This document shows positions 7,046 to 14,239 of a DNA stretch of 18,079 nt, one piece after another. Each line of letters begins with the position of its first letter. The stretch's first letter is position 1. Made by a program: the position numbers and the translations under genes. A model generated the notes under the pieces. The model made no database searches. It saw only the letters and a list, made by a program, of their open reading frames with translations, and was not told where the DNA came from. The DNA is from Pseudomonadota bacterium (GTDB taxonomy: Bacteria; Pseudomonadota; Gammaproteobacteria; Steroidobacterales; Steroidobacteraceae), in NCBI GenBank assembly GCA_023428645.1, contig JAEYXD010000241.1, positions 1 to 18,079 on the forward strand, in the 5' to 3' direction.

Positions 7046-10000
7046 TTACACCAGTACGCGCTCGATACCCCCGTTGTTCGCGTCGCGAACGTAGCCCTGC
7101 AGCCAATCCTCGCCGAGCACGTGCTTCGCGATCTCCACGACGATGTAATCGGCGTCGACATCCGCATCCTCGTTGTAGCGCTTCAAGCCCTGCAGGCACG
7201 ACGGACACGACGTCAGCACTTTCACATCGCCCTTGAACCCATCGGCGCGCACCTTCTCCGCGCCGCTGCGAATCTCACGCTCCTTGCGGAACCGCACCTG
7301 CGTCGCGATATCCGGCCGCGTCACCGCGAACGTGCCCGACTCGCCGCAGCAACGGTCGTTCTTTTCGATCTTGCCGTTCTGCTGCTCGTTCATCAGTGCG
7401 TTGACGACCTTGAGCGGATCGTAGCTCTTCATCGGCGTATGGCACGGGTCGTGATACATGTAGCGCACGCCGGTCACGCCCTCGAGCTTCACGCCGCGCT
7501 CCATCAGGAACTCATGGATGTCGATGATGCGGCAGCCCGGAAAGATCTCGTCGAATTTGTAGCCCTGCAGCTGGTCGTAGCAGGTGCCGCAGCTCACGAC
7601 GACCGTCTTGATGTCCAGATAGTTGAGCGTGTTCGCGACGCGATGGAACAACACGCGGTTGTCCGTGATCATCTTGTCCGCCTTGTCGAACTGCCCCGAG
7701 CCCTTTTGCGGGTAACCGCAGCACACGTAACCGGGCGGCAGCACGGTCTGCACGCCGACGTGCCACAGCATCGCCTGCGTCGCGAGACCGACTTGCGAGA
7801 ACAACCGCTCCGAGCCGCAGCCGGGGAAATAGAACACCGCTTCGGAATCCGTCGTCGTCGCCTTCGGATCGCGAATGATCGGCACGTAGTGACGGTCCTC
7901 GATGTCGAGCAGCGCGCGTGCCGTGCGCTTCGGCAATCCGCCGGGCATTTTCTTGTTCACGAAATGCACGACCTGCTCTTTCATGGCCGGCTTGCCGGTC
8001 GTCGCGGGCGGACGCTTCGTCTGCCCCGCCGCGAACGCCTTCAACGCGCTGTTACCCAGGCGCTGCGCCTTGAACCCCCAGTCGATCATCACCTTGCGCG
8101 TGAGCTTGATCGTCTCGGGATTGGTCGCGTTCAGGAAGAACATCGACGCGGCCGTGCCCGGGTTGAAGCGCTTCTTGCCCATGCGGCGCAGGAGATCGCG
8201 CATCGCCATCGACACGTCGCCGAAATCGATGTTCACCGGACACGGGGTCACGCACTTGTGGCACACCGTGCAGTGATCCGCGACATCCGAGAACTCGTCG
8301 AAGTGCCGGATCGACACGCCGCGGCGCGTCTGCTCCTCGTACAGGAACGCCTCGATCAGCAGCGACGTCGCGAGAATCTTGTTGCGCGGCGAATAGAGCA
8401 GATTCGCCCGCGGCACGTGCGTGGCGCACACCGGCTTGCACTTGCCGCAGCGCAAGCAGTCCTTGATCGCGCCGGAGATCGAGTTGATGTCCGACTGCTG
8501 CATGATGAGCGATTCGTGGCCCATCAGATTGAAGCTCGGCGTGTACGCGTTGCGCAGATCGCCGCCCGGCAGCAGCTTGCCGCGATTGAAGCGGCCCTGC
8601 GGATCGACGCGCTCCTTGTAGCGGCGGAAGTCGACCGTCTCCTCGTCCGTCAGGAACTCGAGCTTCGTGATGCCGATGCCGTGCTCGCCGGAGATGACGC
8701 CGTTCAAGCCGCGCGCGATCTGCATGATGCGCTCCACGGCCCGATTCGCTTCCTGCAGCATTTCGTAATCGTCCGAGTTCACCGGAATGTTCGTGTGCAC
8801 GTTGCCGTCGCCGGCATGCATGTGCAGCGCGACCCAGACGCGCCCGCGCAGCACTCGCTTGTGGAGCGCTTCGACATACTCCAACACGGGGATGAACGGT
8901 CCGCCGACGAACAAGCGGCGCAGATGCCCGCGCACTTCCGACTTCCACGACGTGCGAATCGAACGATCCTGCACGAGATCGAACAGCGTCGCGTTCGGCT
9001 CGCGTTCCAGGCGAGTCTCGAAATCGCGGCGCACCGGCTCGAAGCCGAGCCGCAACAGGTGCGGCAGCGCGTCGGAGAGCGGTGTGTCGAGATTCTCGAA
9101 CAGATACTGCCAACGCGCCTGCGTCGCCGCGATCACTTGCCGCGCCTGCGTCTGGCGATCGCCGAGCAGCTCCTCGCGCGACACCCGCTCCATGTCGGGA
9201 TCGTCGACCTTGCCGAGCTCGAGCTCGCCGTCGAAATACGCGCGCAGCTCGCGCATCATCGTCAGCTTGTTCTTGAACGACAGCTCGATGTTGATGCGCT
9301 CGATCGCATCCGTGTAGTCGCCCATGCGATCGAGCGGAATGACGACGTCCTCGTTGATCTTGAACGCGTTCGTATGCCGCGCGATCGCGGCAGTGCGCGA
9401 GCGATCGAGCCAGAATTTCTTGCGCGCGTCCGGGTTGACGGCGATGAAGCCCTCGCCGGAGCGGCCATTCGCGAGCCGCACGACCTCGGACGTCGCGCGC
9501 GCGACCGCGGCGTCGTCGTCGCCGACGATATCGCCGAGCAGCACCATCTTCGGCAGCGTGCCGCGCTTCGATTTCGTCGCGTAGCCGACGGCGCGCAAGT
9601 AGCGCTCGTCCAGATGCTCGAGACCCGCGAGCTGCACGCCGGTGCCGCGCGCATCCTTGTCGAGGTAGTCCTTGATCTCGACGATCGACGGAATCGCGTG
9701 GCGCGCGTGGCCGAAGAATTCCAGGCACACGGTGCGAATGTGCTTCGGCATGCGATGCAGCACCCAGCGCGCGGACGTGATCAAGCCGTCGCAGCCTTCC
9801 TTCTGCACGCCGGGCAGGCCGCCGAGGAACTTGTCCGTGACGTCCTTGCCGAGGCCGGTCTTTCTGAATTTGCGCCCTTCGATCAGCACGCGCTCGGTGC
9901 GCAGCACGCGCGCCTTGTCGGCCGGGTCGCGCCCGTCCTTCCACACGAGCTCGAACGTCGCGACGTCGACCTCATGGATCTTGCCGCGGTTGTGCCCGAT

Positions 10001-11017
10001 GCGCGCGACCTCGAGCCAGTTGCCTTCCGGATCGATCATGCGCCACCAGGCGAGGTTGTCGACCGCGGTGCCCCACAACACGGCCTTCTTGCCGCCGGCG
10101 TTCATGGCGACGTTGCCGCCGATGCACGACGCGTCGGCGGACGTCGGATCCACCGCGAACACGAAGCCCGCGCGCTCCGCCGCGTCCGAGACGCGCCGCG
10201 TCACCACACCGGCTTCGGTGAATATCGTCGGGACCTCGCCGTCGACGCCGGGGAGCTGCGTCAGCGTGACGGCGCTGATCGCTTCGAGCTTCTCGGTGTT
10301 GATGACGACGGACAGCGGCGTGAGAGGAATCGCGCCGCCCGTGTAGCCCGTGCCGCCGCCGCGCGGAATGATCGTGAGCCCGAGCTCGATGCACGAGCGC
10401 ACCAGCGCGGGAACCTCGTTCTCGCTGTCGGGCGACAACACGGCGAAGGGATACTCGATGCGCCAGTCGGTCGCATCGGTGACGTGCGACACGCGCGCGA
10501 AGGCGTCGAAGCGAATGTTGTCGTCGCGCGTGTGCTTTTCCAGCAGCCGACGCGCGCGCTTGCGCAGATCGATCACGCGTTCGAAATCGGTCGCGAACGC
10601 TTCCACCGCGCGCCGCGCCGCCTGCACGAGCAGCCCGACCTTCTCGTCGCGCTCGGGGTCCGCCACGTCGCGACGTCGCTCCACTTCGTTCAGGCGGTGA
10701 TGCAGTGCTTCGATGAGCAAGCGACGGCGCTTCGGGCTGTCGATCAAGTCGTCCTGCAGGTACGGATTGCGCTGCACGACCCAGATGTCGCCGAGCACTT
10801 CGTACAACATGCGCGCCGAGCGGCCGGTGCGCCGTTCCGCGCGCAGCTCGCCGAGGATGCTCCAGATGTCCTCGCCCAGGAGGCGAATCACGATCTCGCG
10901 ATCCGAGAACGAGGTGTAGTTGTACGGAATCTCGCGGAGCCGAGCTGGAGCTTCGGGGACGATCGGGCGTTCCGACTCGAGCGAGTCGAGCGGGAGAGCA
11001 AGGTTCAACAAGGGCAT
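7046..11017 (-). CDS. Giant FAD-binding and Fe-S oxidoreductase (DUF3683 type, D-lactate/2-hydroxyacid dehydrogenase-like)
   Basis: 1323 residues holding a whole electron-transfer chain. Residues 1-170 are an extra N-terminal module of the kind labelled DUF3683. A PCMH-type FAD domain follows (about 185-420) with IPRGGGTGYTGG (217-228) and DPTSADASCIGGNVAMNAGG (290-309). The FAD-linked oxidase C-terminal domain (about 425-815) has HMHAGDGNVHTN (732-743) and GEHGIG (777-782). Two [4Fe-4S] ferredoxin motifs come next, C854-C857-C860-C864 and C916-C919-C922-C926. The last part is a pair of CCG domains (about 1060-1280) with FPGCG, YVCCGYPQ, SCGTC, HDPCH, RCCGESG and SCPSC. This is the GlcD plus GlcF arrangement in one chain, as in YdiJ and D-lactate dehydrogenases. 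It probably oxidises a D-2-hydroxyacid and passes electrons to quinone. The exact substrate is unknown, and no permease or regulator gene is adjacent. Confidence 0.93.
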   Translation of the reverse strand: MPLLNLALPLDSLESERPIVPEAPARLREIPYNYTSFSDREIVIRLLGEDIWSILGELRAERRTGRSARMLYEVLGDIWVVQRNPYLQDDLIDSPKRRRLLIEALHHRLNEVERRRDVADPERDEKVGLLVQAARRAVEAFATDFERVIDLRKRARRLLEKHTRDDNIRFDAFARVSHVTDATDWRIEYPFAVLSPDSENEVPALVRSCIELGLTIIPRGGGTGYTGGAIPLTPLSVVINTEKLEAISAVTLTQLPGVDGEVPTIFTEAGVVTRRVSDAAERAGFVFAVDPTSADASCIGGNVAMNAGGKKAVLWGTAVDNLAWWRMIDPEGNWLEVARIGHNRGKIHEVDVATFELVWKDGRDPADKARVLRTERVLIEGRKFRKTGLGKDVTDKFLGGLPGVQKEGCDGLITSARWVLHRMPKHIRTVCLEFFGHARHAIPSIVEIKDYLDKDARGTGVQLAGLEHLDERYLRAVGYATKSKRGTLPKMVLLGDIVGDDDAAVARATSEVVRLANGRSGEGFIAVNPDARKKFWLDRSRTAAIARHTNAFKINEDVVIPLDRMGDYTDAIERINIELSFKNKLTMMRELRAYFDGELELGKVDDPDMERVSREELLGDRQTQARQVIAATQARWQYLFENLDTPLSDALPHLLRLGFEPVRRDFETRLEREPNATLFDLVQDRSIRTSWKSEVRGHLRRLFVGGPFIPVLEYVEALHKRVLRGRVWVALHMHAGDGNVHTNIPVNSDDYEMLQEANRAVERIMQIARGLNGVISGEHGIGITKLEFLTDEETVDFRRYKERVDPQGRFNRGKLLPGGDLRNAYTPSFNLMGHESLIMQQSDINSISGAIKDCLRCGKCKPVCATHVPRANLLYSPRNKILATSLLIEAFLYEEQTRRGVSIRHFDEFSDVADHCTVCHKCVTPCPVNIDFGDVSMAMRDLLRRMGKKRFNPGTAASMFFLNATNPETIKLTRKVMIDWGFKAQRLGNSALKAFAAGQTKRPPATTGKPAMKEQVVHFVNKKMPGGLPKRTARALLDIEDRHYVPIIRDPKATTTDSEAVFYFPGCGSERLFSQVGLATQAMLWHVGVQTVLPPGYVCCGYPQKGSGQFDKADKMITDNRVLFHRVANTLNYLDIKTVVVSCGTCYDQLQGYKFDEIFPGCRIIDIHEFLMERGVKLEGVTGVRYMYHDPCHTPMKSYDPLKVVNALMNEQQNGKIEKNDRCCGESGTFAVTRPDIATQVRFRKEREIRSGAEKVRADGFKGDVKVLTSCPSCLQGLKRYNEDADVDADYIVVEIAKHVLGEDWLQGYVRDANNGGIERVLV

Positions 11018-11042
11018 TCCCAGGAGCGAAAATGGGCGACCA

Positions 11043-11048
11043 ATTGTA
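11043..11048 (-). promoter_or_regulatory. Possible -10 element for the FAD/Fe-S oxidoreductase gene
   Basis: On the minus strand this reads TACAAT, one base from the sigma-70 consensus TATAAT, and it ends 25 bases before the ATG at 11017. No good -35 hexamer lies 16-18 bases upstream. It sits in the 158-base gap shared with the divergent YceH gene. Confidence 0.35.
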
Positions 11049-11135
11049 GAGGATCAGGGCTCGTGACGGGGGTCCGTCGCGCAGGCAGACTTCGCACTTT
11101 CCGCGGTATTTTCAATCCCTTGACCGCATCGACCG

Positions 11136-11141
11136 TATAAG
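11136..11141 (+). promoter_or_regulatory. Possible -10 element for the YceH-family gene
   Basis: TATAAG lies 34 bases before the ATG at 11176, at a suitable distance for a -10 box. The -35 region at the normal spacing is poor. A TTGACC is present but only ten bases upstream, which is too close to serve. Confidence 0.25.
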
Positions 11142-11175
11142 CGCCAAACCAAACGGAATAAGCAGCCACGCCGCT

Positions 11176-11829
11176 ATGGACATTCGCCTGACACCGCTCG
11201 AGGCCCGCGTCATCGGATGCCTGATCGAAAAAGCGATCACGACCCCCGATCAATACCCGTTGTCGCTCAATGCCCTGACGAATGCCTGCAATCAGAAGAG
11301 CAATCGCGATCCGGTCATGGAGCTCGCGGAACGCACCGTGCAGGAAACGCTCGACGGGCTCGCGAAGAAGCACCTGGTCATCGAGCGGTCGGGTTTCGGC
11401 AGCCGGGTGCCCAAATATCAGCATCGCTTTTGTAACACCGGGTTCGGCACGCTCGAATTCACGCCGCTGGAAACCGCCATTGTCTGCGAGCTGCTGCTGC
11501 GCGGGCCGCAGACACCGGGCGAGTTGCGCTCGCGCGCGCCGCGCCTGGCCGAGACGGCCGATGTCAACCACATCGAGGCGGCGCTCGACAACCTGGCGAC
11601 CCGCTCCGACGGTCCGTTCGTCGCGCGCCTGCCGCGCGAGCCTGGCCGGCGCGATTCGCGCTACGCGCACTTGTTCGGCGGCGAGATCGACGCCGCGGCC
11701 CCGGCCGAGCAGCCGCCCGCCGCGAGCGATTCGCGCGCCGCAACGACATCGGAGCGCCTCGAGCGCCTGGAGCAGATCGTCGCGGAGCTGCGCCGCGAGA
11801 TCGCGGACTTGAAATCGAAAACGCCGTGA
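11176..11829 (+). CDS. YceH family (DUF480/UPF0502) winged-helix protein
   Basis: 217-residue cytoplasmic protein of the YceH family, which folds as two tandem winged-helix domains and has no firmly established function. The first domain opens with LTPLEARVIGCLIEKAITTP and continues through YPLSLNALTNACNQKSNRDPV, the most conserved stretch of the family. The second begins near residue 90 with TGFGTLEFTPLETAIVCELL and includes RGPQTPGELRSRAPRL. The last 30 residues are charged and heptad-like (SERLERLEQIVAELRREIADLKSK), predicting a short coiled coil that could dimerise the protein. An Ala/Pro-rich linker precedes the coil. Length is normal for the family. The ribosome binding site is weak. 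The gene is divergent from the giant oxidoreductase and is followed 109 bases later by the DegP-type protease gene, which has its own leader. Confidence 0.93.
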   Translation: MDIRLTPLEARVIGCLIEKAITTPDQYPLSLNALTNACNQKSNRDPVMELAERTVQETLDGLAKKHLVIERSGFGSRVPKYQHRFCNTGFGTLEFTPLETAIVCELLLRGPQTPGELRSRAPRLAETADVNHIEAALDNLATRSDGPFVARLPREPGRRDSRYAHLFGGEIDAAAPAEQPPAASDSRAATTSERLERLEQIVAELRREIADLKSKTP

Positions 11830-11867
11830 CCAGGCGCAGGCCGCGGGCTTAAAAGTTCGTAATTCCC

Positions 11868-11896
11868 AAAACTCTGCATTGTGATCGCGAATCTGA
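11868..11896 (+). promoter_or_regulatory. Possible sigma-E-like promoter upstream of the DegP-type gene
   Basis: AAAACTC (11868-11874) followed after 17 bases by TCTGA (11892-11896) resembles the sigma-E pattern GGAACTT-N16-TCTGA. The -10 part fits well and the -35 part only partly. The inferred start would give a leader of roughly 35 bases before the ATG at 11939. degP-type genes are classic sigma-E targets, so the context is suitable, but the match is weak. Confidence 0.25.
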
Positions 11897-11901
11897 GATT
11901 C
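11889..11901. repeat. 13-base perfect palindrome upstream of the DegP-type gene
   Basis: GAATCT-G-AGATTC is a perfect inverted repeat with a one-base centre, 37 bases before the protease start. It overlaps the possible -10 element, so it could be an operator, for example for the downstream response regulator. Function is inferred only from position. Confidence 0.35.
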
Positions 11902-11927
11902 CACGTTATCGGTCAGCTTTACCGCAC

Positions 11928-11933
11928 GAGGAA
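11928..11933 (+). promoter_or_regulatory. Ribosome binding site of the DegP-type gene
   Basis: GAGGAA with five bases to the ATG at 11939. It supports that start and hence the lipobox-bearing N-terminus. Confidence 0.7.
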
Positions 11934-11938
11934 TCAAC

Positions 11939-13417
11939 ATGCGCTCGACTCGCTCCCGCACTCTGGCCGCCGCCATCGTCGCCAGCCTGGGCCTTTCGGC
12001 CTGCTCCGCCGATCTCGACTCGCTCACCAGTGTCACGGGCACCGCGAACGCAGCGTCGTCCATCGAAGCGCCGGCCAAGGCGCCGACGCAGCGCGTCGTC
12101 TCGGGACTGCCCGATTTCAGCGGGCTCGTCGAAACGTATGGCCCCGCGGTCGTGAACGTCACGGTCGTCGAGAAGTCCGAGACCGTCGCGAACAACATGC
12201 CCCAGATGTCGCCGAACGATCCGTTCTACGAATTCTTCCGCCGCTTCGGCCAGCCGATGCCGCGCGGTGATTCGCCGCAACCGTCGCGCGGTGAGGGCTC
12301 CGGATTCATCGTCAGCCAGGACGGCTACATCCTGACGAACGCACACGTCGTGAACGGCGCTTCGACGGTCACGGTCAAGCTCACGGATCGCCGCGAATAC
12401 ACGGCGAAAGTGGTCGGCGTCGATGAGCGCACCGACGTCGCCGTCATCAAGATCGACGCGCAAGGCCTGCCGACCGTGCGCATCGGCGATCCATCGAAGC
12501 TGAAGCCCGGCGAGTGGGTGATCGCCATCGGCTCGCCGTTCGGCTTCGAGAACAGCGTGACCGCCGGCATCGTGAGCGCCACGTCGCGCTCGATGGGCAG
12601 GAACAACTTCGCTCCCTTCATTCAGACCGACGTCGCCGTGAATCCCGGCAATTCGGGCGGCCCGCTGTTCAACATGAACGGCGAGGTCATCGGCATCAAC
12701 TCGCAGATCTACAGCCGCACCGGCGGCTACATGGGCCTGTCGTTCGCGGTACCAATCGATGTCGCCACGAACGTCCAGGAACAGCTCGTCACCACGGGCA
12801 AGGTCACGCGCAGCCGCATCGGTGTATCGATTCAGGACGTCGACGCGCAGCTCGCGGATTCGTTCGGGCTCGATCGGCCCCGCGGGGCGCTCGTCGGCAT
12901 GGTGGAATCCGACGGCCCCGGCGCGAAGGCGGGCATCAAGGCCGGCGATGTGATCCTCTCGATCGACGGCAAGAAGATCGAGACCTCGGCGGAAGTGCCG
13001 CGGCTCGTCGCGAGCACGAAGCCGGGCGAGACGCTCGCTATCGAGGTGTGGCGCAATGGCGCGGCGAAGCGGCTGACCGCACGCACCGAGGAGATTCCAG
13101 ATGCGAACGGCCGTGTTGCGGCGCGCGCGAATGCGGGCGAGGACGCCAGCACGAGCAAGCTCGGTCTCGCGGTGCGACCGCTTGCGCCGGAAGAGAAGCG
13201 GCAGGCCGAGACGAGCGGCTCGCTTGTCGTCGAAAACGTCACGGGGCCCGCGGCGCAAGCAGGCGTGCAGCCGGGCGACATCATCCTCGGCGTGAACGGC
13301 AACACGGTTAAATCGTTGCAAGACTTGCAGGCGGCAGCGAAGAAGGGTGGCAAAGTCGTCGCGCTGTTGATCGAGCGCGGCGACGCGCAAATCTTCCTGC
13401 CGGTGCGCGTCGGCTGA
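11939..13417 (+). CDS. DegP/HtrA (Do) family periplasmic serine protease with a lipobox
   Basis: 492-residue trypsin-fold protease-chaperone for misfolded envelope proteins. The catalytic triad is complete: His136 in TNAHVVNGA, Asp166 in RTDVAVIKI and Ser239 in NPGNSGGPLF. Two PDZ domains follow (about 285-378 and 405-490), each with the substrate-pocket region (RIGVSIQDV, KLGLAVRPL) and a Gly-Asp motif (IKAGDVILSIDG, VQPGDIILGVNG), as in DegP, DegQ and MucD. The N-terminus has a basic start, a hydrophobic stretch and the sequence GLSAC, a good lipobox with Cys22. Ser follows the Cys, so the lipoprotein would not be held back by an Asp+2 inner-membrane signal. Most homologues have an ordinary Sec signal. 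A GAGGAA ribosome binding site with five-base spacing sets the start. A regulator and sensor kinase pair follows on the same strand, so the protease may be an output or part of an envelope-stress response. Confidence 0.95.
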   Translation: MRSTRSRTLAAAIVASLGLSACSADLDSLTSVTGTANAASSIEAPAKAPTQRVVSGLPDFSGLVETYGPAVVNVTVVEKSETVANNMPQMSPNDPFYEFFRRFGQPMPRGDSPQPSRGEGSGFIVSQDGYILTNAHVVNGASTVTVKLTDRREYTAKVVGVDERTDVAVIKIDAQGLPTVRIGDPSKLKPGEWVIAIGSPFGFENSVTAGIVSATSRSMGRNNFAPFIQTDVAVNPGNSGGPLFNMNGEVIGINSQIYSRTGGYMGLSFAVPIDVATNVQEQLVTTGKVTRSRIGVSIQDVDAQLADSFGLDRPRGALVGMVESDGPGAKAGIKAGDVILSIDGKKIETSAEVPRLVASTKPGETLAIEVWRNGAAKRLTARTEEIPDANGRVAARANAGEDASTSKLGLAVRPLAPEEKRQAETSGSLVVENVTGPAAQAGVQPGDIILGVNGNTVKSLQDLQAAAKKGGKVVALLIERGDAQIFLPVRVG

Positions 13418-13424
13418 CGCGTGC
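13403..13424 (+). other. Stem-loop spanning the DegP-type stop codon
   Basis: CGCGTC-GGCT-GACGCG (13406-13421) is a perfect 6-base stem with a 4-base loop. It can extend to nine pairs with two G-U wobbles (13403-13424) and it contains the TGA stop. No U-tract follows, so it is not a standard terminator. It could lower expression of the downstream two-component genes relative to the protease or protect the mRNA end. Confidence 0.3.
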
Positions 13425-13463
13425 GGCGACGAGGTTCGCCATGACGGTTGGCGGTCCGTGAAC

Positions 13464-13469
13464 AAGGAG
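13464..13469 (+). promoter_or_regulatory. Shine-Dalgarno sequence for an alternative GTG start of the response regulator
   Basis: AAGGAG lies eight bases before a GTG at 13478 that is in frame with the response regulator and adds 26 residues. The conventional ATG at 13556 has no visible Shine-Dalgarno. This makes the true start uncertain. Confidence 0.45.
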
Positions 13470-13555
13470 ACTTGCAGGTGCGGCACGTTGATACGCAGAC
13501 TGAGCGCAGTCCCGATTCTTCACTGATCGCCAACCGCGAACCGCCAGCCGCCGAT

Positions 13556-14239
13556 ATGCGCCTCCTCTTGATCGAAGACGACCTGCAAGCCGCCGAGTAC
13601 CTCATCAAGAGCCTGCGCGAGCACCACTACGAGGTGGTGCACAGCGCGGACGGACACGACGGTCTCGAGAAGGCGACGTCGCAGCGCTTCGACGTCATCG
13701 TCGCGGATCGGCAGCTGCCGCACCTGGACGGCCTGTCGATCATCACGCGGCTGCGCGCCAGATCCGACCGCACGCCGGTGCTGATTCTGTCGGCGCTCGG
13801 CACGGTCGACGATCGCGTGCACGGCCTGAAGGCCGGCGGCGACGACTACCTGACGAAGCCATTCGCCTTCGCGGAGCTGCTCGCACGCATCGAAGCGCTG
13901 AGCCGGCGCGCATCACCCGCGGCGCAGGAGGTGACCCGGCTCAAGTACGCCGATCTCGAGCTCGACCTGCTGGCGCGACGCGTGACGCGCGACGGCCGCG
14001 CCATCGATCTCACCGCGAAGGAATTCCAGCTGCTCGAATACTTCCTGCGCCGCCCCGAGCAGGTCATCACCCGCACGATGCTGCTCGAAGGCGTCTGGAA
14101 TCTGCATTTCGACCCCCAGACGAACATCATCGACGTGCACATGAGCCGGTTGCGCAACTCGGTCGACAAGGGCTTCAACAAGCCGCTCATTCACACCGTC
14201 CGAGGGGCGGGTTATGTTCTGAGGGATGAGCAGCAGTAA
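13556..14239 (+). CDS. OmpR/PhoB family response regulator
   Basis: 227 residues from the ATG at 13556, where the receiver domain begins as in the family (MRLLLIEDD). The receiver (1-118) has the acidic pocket at E7-D8-D9, phospho-acceptor Asp51 in VADRQLPHLDG, switch residue Ser79 and Lys101 in LTKPFAF. The C-terminal winged-helix DNA-binding domain (about 128-225) shows LTAKEFQLLEYFLRRP, VWNLHFDPQTNIIDVHMSRLR and the closing HTVRGAGYVL, typical of OmpR/PhoB. An in-frame GTG at 13478 with a much better ribosome binding site would add 26 polar residues. It is coupled to the sensor kinase by a 14-base overlap and follows the DegP-type protease, which is a likely target or partner. Target promoters cannot be read from sequence. 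A palindrome before the protease gene is one candidate. Confidence 0.93.
   Translation: MRLLLIEDDLQAAEYLIKSLREHHYEVVHSADGHDGLEKATSQRFDVIVADRQLPHLDGLSIITRLRARSDRTPVLILSALGTVDDRVHGLKAGGDDYLTKPFAFAELLARIEALSRRASPAAQEVTRLKYADLELDLLARRVTRDGRAIDLTAKEFQLLEYFLRRPEQVITRTMLLEGVWNLHFDPQTNIIDVHMSRLRNSVDKGFNKPLIHTVRGAGYVLRDEQQ

Noticed and set aside
6794..11140. A 1448-codon open frame on the plus strand, antisense to the giant oxidoreductase
   Set aside because: The minus-strand frame has complete FAD and Fe-S motifs. The antisense frame is Arg/Ala/His/Asp-rich with no recognisable motif. In GC-rich genes with few Leu TTA/CTA and Ser TCA codons, the opposite strand in register rarely meets a stop.
11906..13486. 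A 526-codon minus-strand frame opposite the DegP-type gene, and a 447-codon one opposite the sensor kinase (14187-15530)
   Set aside because: Both are antisense shadows with compositionally biased, motif-free products. The plus-strand genes have complete catalytic motifs.
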